From Chitinophaga ginsengisoli (GTDB lineage Bacteria > Bacteroidota > Bacteroidia > Chitinophagales > Chitinophagaceae), in the NCBI RefSeq assembly GCF_003014595.1, contig NZ_PYGK01000005.1:1-64000 (forward strand): 64,000 bases of DNA, read 5' to 3'. The position numbers and the translations under genes are program-made. Below the pieces are notes generated by a model, which searched no databases, was not told where the DNA came from, and saw only the letters and a program-made list of their open reading frames with translations. Shown here piece after piece: positions 56,801 to 64,000 of the stretch. Numbering within the stretch: the stretch's first letter is position 1; every line of letters begins with the position of its first letter.

Positions 56801-59800
56801 CGTAAGGCAGATCATATCACCTTCGACAGTCTGCGGATAGATGCGACAGGTACAGGTGCTTATGGTTATGGCGTACAGCTGTTCAACCATGCCGACAGCA
56901 ATACCATTACAAGGTGTGAGATCATTGTAAAAGCGGATGCGACAAATGCGCAATACAATGGTATCGTCGTTAGTTCTTCTGATCAGGATGCAGATAACTC
57001 AACAGGTAACAACTGGTGTGACGCCAACGTATTCAGTAAGAATAAAATTTCCGGTGGATATTATGGTATCGCGCTGGCAGGCATCAACAACGGTATAACA
57101 AAGAACAATATAGTTGCCGGCAATAAGGTACTGGACTACTACAGCGCCGGTATCAGACTAAGATATAGCACCGGCAACCAGATAGTGGAGAATACCATCG
57201 ACCGTCCGACCCGTCAGGATAACGACTGGAGCGTATATGGTATCTCGCTGGGTGGACGTGCTGACGCAGCTACCATTGCCCGTAATAAGATCGCCAATGC
57301 TACGCCACAGGCAAATGATTATACTTACTATGGTATTTCACTGGATAATCTATCCATCGACGATATGAAGCCGGATACCGTTGTGAACAACATCATCTAC
57401 AACCTGAACAGCACTAGTAGCCGTTACGGTATTTATGTGGCATGGACTGCCAATATAGTTATTACTCACAATACGGTATCTGTAGACCGTGCAGGAAGTG
57501 ATCTGACATGGGAGGAGTCCAAAGGCGCCTATATCAACTTTAGCGATAATGTGAAATTCACCAACAATAATATCACTGTAACCAGTACAGGAACAGCCCC
57601 AAAACACGCAATAGAGATCAATGGTGGAACTGTTTCCCATCAGAATAATAACTACTTCGTGAAAGCCAGCGGTACGGAAAACTATACCGGCTACTTTAAC
57701 GGAGACCGCAAGACATTGGCTGACTGGAAGACTGCTACACAGCAGGATACTTCCGCAACAGACTATGATCCTATCTATACAGACCTGGCCGGTGGCAACC
57801 TGTCTCCGTTATTCTACAAGATGGATAACACAGGTACGCCGGAAGGTATTGCTATTGACATCCTGGGCAAGCCAAGAAGTGCTACTACGCCAGACGTGGG
57901 CGCTTATGAAATAAGCATGCCGCTTTGCCAGACGCCTATCAACGCAGGTAAGGCAGTGGTCAATCCTTCTTCCGGTATCTGTATGGGTACAATGATCTCG
58001 CTCGATCTGGTGGATAATGCTACAGCCGGCAAGCTCACTTATCAGTGGCAGGCATCTTACTCCGCTGCTGGTCCCTGGGTATATATCAGTGATACCGCAT
58101 ACATCCCGGCACTGAAAACAGAACTGGGTGCTAACAATTACTTCCGTTGTCAGCTGGTATGTAGCAATACAGATACAGCATGGTCTGTGGCCACTTCGGT
58201 AAATATGAACCAGCCACTTATCAAAGGCATCTATACCATTAACCCAACTGGTACAGGCAGCAGGAACTTCACTTCATTCAAATCGGCCGTAGCTGCTATG
58301 GAATGTGGTATTGCCGGTGAAGTGATCTTTGATGTAGTGCCAGGCACTTATACTGAACAGGTATATATGCACAGGATCCCTGGTGCATCAGATACCAGTC
58401 GTGTAACCTTCCGCAGCCAGAACGGTAACCCTGCTTCCGTTACACTGACCTTTGCAGGTACCACGGCTAATAACTATGTACTGAAGCTCGACAGCGCCAG
58501 CTATATAACCTATAAGAATATCACTATCACTGCCAGCAATGCTACCAACGGACGTGCAGTCGTATTTGATGGTAATGCTATCAAAGACAGCCTCCTGAAC
58601 AATACGATCAATATGCCTGCAGTAACAGTAGACAATACTAATACAGTAGGTGTATTCGCGGAAGATTTCAAAGGTGGTAATATCACGATCGTTGGCAACA
58701 CCATTAAGAATGGTGCCAGCGGTATCCACTTCTCCGGTCCTTCGGATGTAGAGCAGGTGCATGGCTTGTTGATAGATAGCAACAAGGTAAGCGGCAGCTA
58801 TACAAGCGGTATCAATGTCAATAACGTAACCCGCCCGGTAGTAACAAAGAACGAAGTTGAGATAAAAGATCCGCTGGCCGCTGCTGCATACGGTATTGTT
58901 TTGACTCATGGTGACACCGCTTACAGGGTAACTAACAACACCGTTACGATCAGCAACACCAGTGGTAACATATGGGGCATCGCCCTCAGGGACTGTCAGG
59001 GTTCAGCTGCAGCTACCGGATTAATAGAGGCAAACAGAATAGTAGCAGTAACAGGCAATACCGGTATGATCTGGGGATTTGCGAACGACGGTGCGACTTA
59101 CAATACCACGGTAAACAACGTGATCAGTGTGAAGACGACCGGCCCGGTAGCCTATGGCCTGCACAGCAACCAGGGTAATAACATCAACTACTATAATAAC
59201 TCTGTATACAACGCTTCTACAGCCGTAGGTGCAAACGTAGCGGGATACTTCTCTCATACAAATGCGACTGAAGGCAACGTGAAACTGCGCAACAATATCT
59301 TCTCTAATGAAGGTGGTGGCGTAGCAGCAGAAATAGTGTTTAGTGACTTTATCAACAGCGACTATAATACGTATTATACAACAGGTCCGGTACTGATTTC
59401 AAGAAGTGGTACAAATGATGATTACGATAACCTGACAGACTGGATTGCCGCTTCCGACCTGGATATCAGTTCCATTGTATATAAACCTGCCTTTGCCAAT
59501 ACGACCACACTGGAACCTGAACTGACCAACCCGGATGTCTGGGCTATCCATGGTCGTGGTGTACAGATACCAGGTAATGATCATGATATCAACAAACAAT
59601 CCAGACCAGTTACCTTAACAGCTGGTGTGCCTGACATGGGTGCCTATGAATTCCTGCCAACGGCACAGCCGACTGTCCTGCAGGCGATACCTGCAACACC
59701 GGCTCCTGGTATTACCCAGCAGTTCCTCTATGGTTCCGATACCGTAGCGAAGATCACCTGGGATCCTAATACCGCCGTACCAACAGGCATCACCCTGAAA

Positions 59801-62800
59801 CGTTACTCTGGTGTAGTACCGCCAAATCTGGCGCCGGGTACACAATTCATGTACTTCTATACAGATGTGGATGTAACCGGTGGGGGCGCCTATAAATTCA
59901 ACCTGGAACAGTTCTATGTAGATTCCTGGCTGGGGTACCTTGACAGGGAAAAGAATATCCGCCTGGGTAGAACAGATGCTGCCAACACCTGGATCATCAA
60001 TGACAGCAGTACAGTAGATGTAGCGAAGAATATCATTGCTGATACCGCCCTCCAATATCTAGACAAATTCACTGGCTTAAGAGGTAAACTGATATTTGAA
60101 CATGAAGGTCCTGCCGGTGCAGATACTTCTAATACAGGCACCCGTTTCTGGGTAGGGTATGGTCACAACAGGTCTTTCATGACCAACAACAACCAGAACC
60201 TGGCCCTCTACCTGGTAGCCGGACAAACAGATGCACATGTAGTAGTGAAAGTAAATGGCACAGCCTGGGGTAAAGATTACACGGTGCCTGCCAACACTTA
60301 CCTGACTACCGATATGATCCCTAAATCAGGACTGAGTGATGCTCGTCTGACAGGTGAAGGTTTATATCCTTTCGGCATCAGTATCGAGAGTGATGCACCG
60401 ATTACAGCATATGCACATCAATATGGATCACAAACAGCGGGCGCCACATTGCTGATGCCGGTGGGTACTTACGGTTATGAATACCGCCCGATGTCGGCCC
60501 GCCAGCTGGGAGATGCTAATTCCTTCTCATGGTTCTATATCATTGCAGATAATGACAGTACCGTAGTAGAGATCACACCATCACAGGCAACTATTGGTGG
60601 ACATGCAGCTGGTCAGCCGTTCACTGTAACACTGAACAGAGGTGAAGTGTACCAGGTATTAGGCGCAATGAAAGACCAGGATGAAGGTAATGACCTCTCT
60701 GGTAGTATCGTACGCTCCATACAGAATGCGAATGGCAAGTGTTACCCGGTAGCCGTATTCTCTGGTAACAGCTATACTGCCTTCAGTTGCGGTGGTACAG
60801 GTGGATTTGGCTCTGACGGCGATAACGTGGTACAACAGAACCAGCCAACACAATCATGGGGTAAGTCCTTCATGACCGCACCATCCTCAGGTATGGCTGA
60901 CCCGATACGCCTCATGACCAATATCTACCGTGTACTGGTGAAAGATCCTGCTACCATAGTGACCAGGAACAATACACCGCTGACAGGTCTGATCAATAAC
61001 AGCTATTATGAATTTGAAAGTAAGACGGCTGATTATATCGTGGCCGATAAACCAGTAACGGTGGCACAATACTTCACCATCGACGGCTCCTGCAACAATG
61101 CACCGGGTGGCGACGTAGACATGGTATACCTCACACCGGTAGAGCAGGCAGTGAAGAAGGCTACTTTCTACCGCAACAATGAAGCAGGGGTAAACTATAA
61201 TTTCGTTACCCTGGTGATTCATAAACAAGGTCTGAACTCCCTCCTGATAGATGGTAGTAACGCGTTCAGCTATGCTTATAATCATCCGAACAGACCAAAC
61301 TATGTAGTGATAGTAAGACGCTGGGATGCTGGTGATGCATTGAGCACGATAAAGAGTGACTCAGCCTTTACCGCTATTACCTACGGTTTTGGTACTGACG
61401 TAAGTTATGCGCATAACGTGGGTATGCAGATCAGGAACCTGAATGTGCAGCCTGCTATCACCAACATAAATAACGGAACAGGTAATAAGAGCACTTATAC
61501 CTGTGCTAAGACTCCGTTCCGCCTCACGGCCCTGCTGCCAATCGTGCCAGCTACGCTGACATGGCAACTGAGCCAGGTAAGCAACCTGCAGCCTGCTGCA
61601 GATGTAGTAACAAACAACCCGGTACCTGTAGACACGCTGTTGATCGATGGTCAGACTTATTACAAGTATGAGATCGCGACAGACTATACGTTCACAACCC
61701 CTGGTACTTACCAGATCCCGGTAAAAGTGACCAATCCTGACATTACCAGCTGTGACAACAGTATCACTACTTACCTGAGCGTAAAAGTGATCGCTGCACC
61801 ATTGGTTGACTTCTCTGTCAGCTACAATGGCTGTATCAGTGACATCGCTGTATTCAACGGAACAGCAGTGACTGAGAATAATGCAGCGATCAGTAAATGG
61901 GAATGGAAGTTCGGTGATGGTGGTACTGCCAATACCCGTAGTGTGACCAAACAGTACGCGGCGGCTGGTAGCTATACCGAAGAACTGAAGGTGATCACAA
62001 AAGATGGTTGTGTAGGCGATACCGTGAAAACAATAGAAGTAAACGAACCGGTAGCGGCTGCGCTTAATGCCGATACGCTGAGGATCTGTGCACATACAGA
62101 TGCCACCTTCTCAGTAAAGAACCCTGATGCGAATGCCTCGTACAACTGGTACAACGCAGCTACGGGCGGTGCATTGATCAAGGCTGGTGCAACACTTGAA
62201 ATAAAAGATGCAACAAGTCCGGCGGTATACTATGTAGAAACAACAAAAGGTGGTTGTGCCGGTATGGCCCGTACACCTGCAGTATTGCTGGTATTGCCGC
62301 AGCTGGGAACACCGGTGCTCAAAGCAGATTCAGTAGGCGTAGACCTGATCCGTTTTACCTGGAATGAGATCAGCGGAGCCGCAGGCTACCTGGTATCGCT
62401 CGATAATGGCGCTACCTGGATCACACCTTCTTCCGGCGCGCAGGGACTGGAACATGTAATAAAAGGCCTTAAACCACAGCAGTCGGTAACACTGCTGGTG
62501 AAGGCTACCGGTTGTGAGGATAAAGTATCCCAGGCGGTTACTGGTAAAACATTACCTGATGGCGTTTATATCCCTTCAGGCTTCTCACCAAACGGAGATG
62601 GATTGAATGATGTATGGCAGGTATATGGTGCAGTGGTAAGAGAGATCCATTTCATGGTATTCAACCAGTGGGGTGAGAAGATATTCGAATCCAACAGTCA
62701 GCACCTCGGATGGGATGGTAGTTACAAAGGCAAGGCACAGCCTTCCGGCGTATACATCTACATCTGCAAACTGAAATTGGCTGATGGTACCCAGGTAGAC

Positions 62801-62830
62801 AGAAAGGGTACGCTCAACCTCTTGAGGTAA
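53897..62830 (+). CDS. giant beta-helix / IgGFc-binding-like surface protein with T9SS type B domain
   Basis: A 2,977-residue secreted protein. After a signal peptide (about 1-29) and a beta-rich N-terminal domain (about 33-215) come three homologous cassettes. Each is an Ig-like domain (LTYQWQSS, QTYQWQYS and LTYQWQAS) plus a right-handed parallel beta-helix (about 313-779, 882-1338 and 1440-1922). The helices open with YTIDKN-like and F.SFNAA motifs. An IgGFc-binding-N-like domain follows (about 2078-2515; FWVGYGHNRSF and APITAYAHQYGSQ), then a PKD domain (about 2635-2716; WEWKFGDGG), Ig- and fibronectin-like domains, and a type B sorting domain (about 2890-2977; SGFSPNGDGLNDVW and FNQWGEKIFES). 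An adhesin or substrate-docking role is likely. No SprF-like partner gene follows within the window. Confidence 0.85.
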   Translation: MKNQPVSVLYKASLYLVILLLSVLRLSAQVDITIGSNSGANGSSSYPCPLQDYYEGSRAQYLYRASEMIAAGMQPGFINAVKFTVNNVNNTGAIDGYTIKIATTAKASLDANVWEPSGNAVFGPVNYQPVTGVNSFAVLPTFFWNGTDNLLVEVCNGGSGFTSNPSIRWTTGLSFNGSHTFRSDGLGNLCGTGNTGNSGTMTTRPDIILNYTPAAACTGVPEAGTTVTSATTVCGGNSFALSLTGNTAATGLTYQWQSSPNNTTWTDIPGANTAFLNRTQTSSTYYRCVVTCTGSSSSDNSTAVQVVSPALVHGWFTIDKNSPAGGGNFTSFNAAYDYIKCGIDGPVVFNVAPGSGIYDEQLIITPVSGASATNTITFNGAGQTITYLPTKQSESAVIKLNGADYFSFNNLKIVPKGTTSSQWGFGVQLINDADFNTIDSCIIPIQQTLTSTSYAGIVVSASDTDPVGRGTASCDDNTFSYNTITGGYYGITLVGSSTVANQRNKVLNNKISEFYNRGVYVHGAFNAIIKNNIFSRATRSSVTTFTAIGLSDLSTKVIIDGNRISNPFGAALTNTSAFYGILLENVDAITGLENEVINNLVYGLNGNGTRYAIYNNGSSNVRIYHNTLSMDGTSTTNNSSSRIAGYNQSSSAAGVEFINNIITLTGTSNISQYGIYFDNAYPTSDVISDKNNIFINPLAANKYTGYYEKNLPTLSDWQASSLQDASSFAVNPFYQDIPGANYSATSAMLNNRGAVVNVAIDINNASRNVSAPDLGAYEFTPPPCVTPPTGGNAQVSRPVVCAGNQVILSLSGNTMGMSQTYQWQYSTTAAGPYTNMGSPSEYADSTITATSTLYYRAALTCGVSTSYSAPVLLTVNNALPGNTYTIDKNTPASPTNFVSFNAAKEAMLCGISGPVIFEVVAGRSTYEEQLVLDSIPGTSAINTITFRGNGNTIHFSGDNTAERAVIKLRKADHITFDSLRIDATGTGAYGYGVQLFNHADSNTITRCEIIVKADATNAQYNGIVVSSSDQDADNSTGNNWCDANVFSKNKISGGYYGIALAGINNGITKNNIVAGNKVLDYYSAGIRLRYSTGNQIVENTIDRPTRQDNDWSVYGISLGGRADAATIARNKIANATPQANDYTYYGISLDNLSIDDMKPDTVVNNIIYNLNSTSSRYGIYVAWTANIVITHNTVSVDRAGSDLTWEESKGAYINFSDNVKFTNNNITVTSTGTAPKHAIEINGGTVSHQNNNYFVKASGTENYTGYFNGDRKTLADWKTATQQDTSATDYDPIYTDLAGGNLSPLFYKMDNTGTPEGIAIDILGKPRSATTPDVGAYEISMPLCQTPINAGKAVVNPSSGICMGTMISLDLVDNATAGKLTYQWQASYSAAGPWVYISDTAYIPALKTELGANNYFRCQLVCSNTDTAWSVATSVNMNQPLIKGIYTINPTGTGSRNFTSFKSAVAAMECGIAGEVIFDVVPGTYTEQVYMHRIPGASDTSRVTFRSQNGNPASVTLTFAGTTANNYVLKLDSASYITYKNITITASNATNGRAVVFDGNAIKDSLLNNTINMPAVTVDNTNTVGVFAEDFKGGNITIVGNTIKNGASGIHFSGPSDVEQVHGLLIDSNKVSGSYTSGINVNNVTRPVVTKNEVEIKDPLAAAAYGIVLTHGDTAYRVTNNTVTISNTSGNIWGIALRDCQGSAAATGLIEANRIVAVTGNTGMIWGFANDGATYNTTVNNVISVKTTGPVAYGLHSNQGNNINYYNNSVYNASTAVGANVAGYFSHTNATEGNVKLRNNIFSNEGGGVAAEIVFSDFINSDYNTYYTTGPVLISRSGTNDDYDNLTDWIAASDLDISSIVYKPAFANTTTLEPELTNPDVWAIHGRGVQIPGNDHDINKQSRPVTLTAGVPDMGAYEFLPTAQPTVLQAIPATPAPGITQQFLYGSDTVAKITWDPNTAVPTGITLKRYSGVVPPNLAPGTQFMYFYTDVDVTGGGAYKFNLEQFYVDSWLGYLDREKNIRLGRTDAANTWIINDSSTVDVAKNIIADTALQYLDKFTGLRGKLIFEHEGPAGADTSNTGTRFWVGYGHNRSFMTNNNQNLALYLVAGQTDAHVVVKVNGTAWGKDYTVPANTYLTTDMIPKSGLSDARLTGEGLYPFGISIESDAPITAYAHQYGSQTAGATLLMPVGTYGYEYRPMSARQLGDANSFSWFYIIADNDSTVVEITPSQATIGGHAAGQPFTVTLNRGEVYQVLGAMKDQDEGNDLSGSIVRSIQNANGKCYPVAVFSGNSYTAFSCGGTGGFGSDGDNVVQQNQPTQSWGKSFMTAPSSGMADPIRLMTNIYRVLVKDPATIVTRNNTPLTGLINNSYYEFESKTADYIVADKPVTVAQYFTIDGSCNNAPGGDVDMVYLTPVEQAVKKATFYRNNEAGVNYNFVTLVIHKQGLNSLLIDGSNAFSYAYNHPNRPNYVVIVRRWDAGDALSTIKSDSAFTAITYGFGTDVSYAHNVGMQIRNLNVQPAITNINNGTGNKSTYTCAKTPFRLTALLPIVPATLTWQLSQVSNLQPAADVVTNNPVPVDTLLIDGQTYYKYEIATDYTFTTPGTYQIPVKVTNPDITSCDNSITTYLSVKVIAAPLVDFSVSYNGCISDIAVFNGTAVTENNAAISKWEWKFGDGGTANTRSVTKQYAAAGSYTEELKVITKDGCVGDTVKTIEVNEPVAAALNADTLRICAHTDATFSVKNPDANASYNWYNAATGGALIKAGATLEIKDATSPAVYYVETTKGGCAGMARTPAVLLVLPQLGTPVLKADSVGVDLIRFTWNEISGAAGYLVSLDNGATWITPSSGAQGLEHVIKGLKPQQSVTLLVKATGCEDKVSQAVTGKTLPDGVYIPSGFSPNGDGLNDVWQVYGAVVREIHFMVFNQWGEKIFESNSQHLGWDGSYKGKAQPSGVYIYICKLKLADGTQVDRKGTLNLLR

Positions 62831-62846
62831 TACTAAAAATGGTTTT

Positions 62847-64000
62847 ATGGAGAAATGGACGTTACTTTCAATCAGACGATTCTTTGCTTGCTATTGCTCT
62901 CCGCCTTATGGCGGGGGCACTGGCAGCAGGAAATTGTTCGGCAGTCTGACAACTATCCTGTTAATGCTGCTGACTTGTTTGCAAACCCATGGTCAGAACT
63001 TATCCAACAAAGGTAAAAGCTTCTGGGTTGGATATGGCCACCACCAGTTTATGGAGCCTAACAGGGGCAACTCACAGGAAATGGTATTGTACCTGAGTGC
63101 AGAGGAACCGGCCAATGTAACGGTGACTATAGATGGCACTACCTGGACAAGAACCTACAGCATTCCTGCCAACACTGTTATTGCTACAGACCAGATTCCC
63201 AAAACGGGCACCTTCGATGCCAGGTTGTATTCAGTACCACCTACATTCGGTGGTACAGGAGGAGAGGGACTCTTTACCAAAAAAGGGATCCATATCGTGA
63301 GCGATGTACCTATCGTAGCATATGCGCACATATATGGATCTGCCTCTTCAGGCGCAACGATGCTGATGCCGGAAGACACCTGGGGATATTATTATGTATC
63401 GCTGAACAGCCAGCAGGACTATGATTTTGACTGCTTCTCCTGGATGTTTGTAGTAGCGAAAGACAATAATACCCGGGTAGAGATCACACCATCTGTACCA
63501 ACCCGTAATGGCAAGCTGCCCGGTGTGCCTTTCACAGTTACACTGAATAAAGGAGAGATCTACCAGGTGATAGGCGCCTCCTTAGGAGGTAGTTCCGGTT
63601 ACGAGATGACGGGTACCACCGTAAAGTCTATCGCTAATGCAAATGACACCTGTTTCCCTATAGCGGTATTCTCTGGTAGCAGTCGAACTACTATCGCCTG
63701 TGTGGGTAATTTCGGCTCCAGTGGCGATAACAATATACAGCAGGTCTTTCCTTCCCAGGCATGGGGAAAACGTTATCTCACCGCACCTACTTCTACGGAT
63801 AATGTGGCCGGTAGTTTTATGACCAATCCATATAAAGTGGTGGTGAAAGATCCGACTACGATCGTGAAGCGCAATGGTGTGCAGCTAACGGGGCTCCAAA
63901 GTAATGCATACTACGAATTTGAAAGTAGTACACCAGACTATATAGAATCAGATAAACCAGTTCTTGTTGCCCAATATATGGCATCCACCGGCGCCTGTCC
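62847..64000 (+). CDS. IgGFc-binding-like secreted protein (partial, runs off right edge)
   Basis: A frame open from ATG 62847 to the window end (384 codons) and not interrupted. An N-terminal signal segment (SLTTILLMLLTCLQTHGQ, about 31-48) follows an unusually long, basic leader. The rest is an IgGFc-binding-N-like domain: FWVGYGHHQF, YSIPANTVIATDQIPKTG, VPIVAYAHIYGSASSGATML and VEITPSVPT. It is clearly paralogous to residues about 2078-2395 of the preceding giant protein. It starts 16 bp after that gene's stop, so the two are cotranscribed. The C-terminus, and so any sorting domain, is outside the window. Confidence 0.88.
   Translation, partial: MEKWTLLSIRRFFACYCSPPYGGGTGSRKLFGSLTTILLMLLTCLQTHGQNLSNKGKSFWVGYGHHQFMEPNRGNSQEMVLYLSAEEPANVTVTIDGTTWTRTYSIPANTVIATDQIPKTGTFDARLYSVPPTFGGTGGEGLFTKKGIHIVSDVPIVAYAHIYGSASSGATMLMPEDTWGYYYVSLNSQQDYDFDCFSWMFVVAKDNNTRVEITPSVPTRNGKLPGVPFTVTLNKGEIYQVIGASLGGSSGYEMTGTTVKSIANANDTCFPIAVFSGSSRTTIACVGNFGSSGDNNIQQVFPSQAWGKRYLTAPTSTDNVAGSFMTNPYKVVVKDPTTIVKRNGVQLTGLQSNAYYEFESSTPDYIESDKPVLVAQYMASTGAC

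Noticed and set aside
61361..62095. 244-codon minus-strand frame inside the giant gene
   Set aside because: It is an antisense frame of the T9SS cargo gene, with no start context or domain evidence.
62839..62949. Short ORF from ATG 62839
   Set aside because: It reaches a stop within 37 codons. The frame from ATG 62847 continues to the window edge and encodes a recognisable domain.

Overview
The window is a bacterial chromosome segment from the phylum Bacteroidota, most probably a Chitinophaga-like member of the Chitinophagaceae. This rests on protein content rather than any marker gene: T9SS-sorted enzymes and adhesins with type A and type B C-terminal domains, PorP/SprF and OmpA-PD40 envelope proteins, a SusC/SusD pair under FecI/FecR-type control, several chitinases, and TAnnTTTG-like promoter elements. 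I saw no rRNA, tRNA, CRISPR array or complete prophage.

Layout. 0-2 kb: a hairpin that may be the end of an insertion sequence, then a UvrD/REP-like helicase. 2-4 kb: a CHASE3 histidine kinase and a stand-alone receiver on the minus strand. 4-8 kb: a three-subunit molybdenum aldehyde oxidoreductase (paoABC type), divergent from the kinase. 8.3-16.9 kb: recD-recC-recB, a complete RecBCD helicase-nuclease in one operon. 16.9-26.5 kb: mixed housekeeping and accessory genes (glycosyltransferase, cytoplasmic alpha-amylase, secreted S10 and S9 peptidases, a Crp-like regulator with a carboxymuconolactone-decarboxylase partner, a DUF4260 membrane protein, and a LuxR-type regulator whose receiver lacks the phospho-acceptor Asp). 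26.5-27.7 kb: an AT-rich region with almost no coding sequence and two inverted, perfect DnaA-box 9-mers.

27.7-32.8 kb: a DUF11-repeat surface protein with a type B T9SS domain, followed by PorP/SprF and OmpA-PD40 genes, a typical adhesin/outer-membrane unit. 33.1-44.1 kb: a polysaccharide-degradation island with a twin-GH18 chitinase, a divergent GH18-like protein with a beta/gamma-crystallin domain, a GH18-CBM6 chitinase, a GH16-CBM6 glucanase and a reprolysin-like metalloprotease with the same crystallin module. Four of the five end in a T9SS domain. Together they look like an extracellular kit for fungal cell wall or arthropod cuticle (chitin, beta-glucan, protein).

44.4-64 kb: an ECF sigma factor, a FecR anti-sigma factor, a SusC transporter with an N-terminal signalling (STN) domain, SusD, a zinc-metallopeptidase lipoprotein, a DUF4302 lipoprotein, a 2,977-residue repeat protein (three Ig/beta-helix cassettes, an IgGFc-binding-like domain, PKD, T9SS type B domain) and a second IgGFc-binding-like protein that runs off the right edge. 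From susC onward, spacings of 6-51 bp in one direction suggest a single transcription unit. This coupling of a regulated SusCD importer and a peptidase to giant adhesin-like proteins is the best candidate here for an undescribed system.

All assignments come from reading motifs and architecture by eye; no database search was run. Start codons were moved where a signal peptide, operon overlap or ATG codon argued for it.
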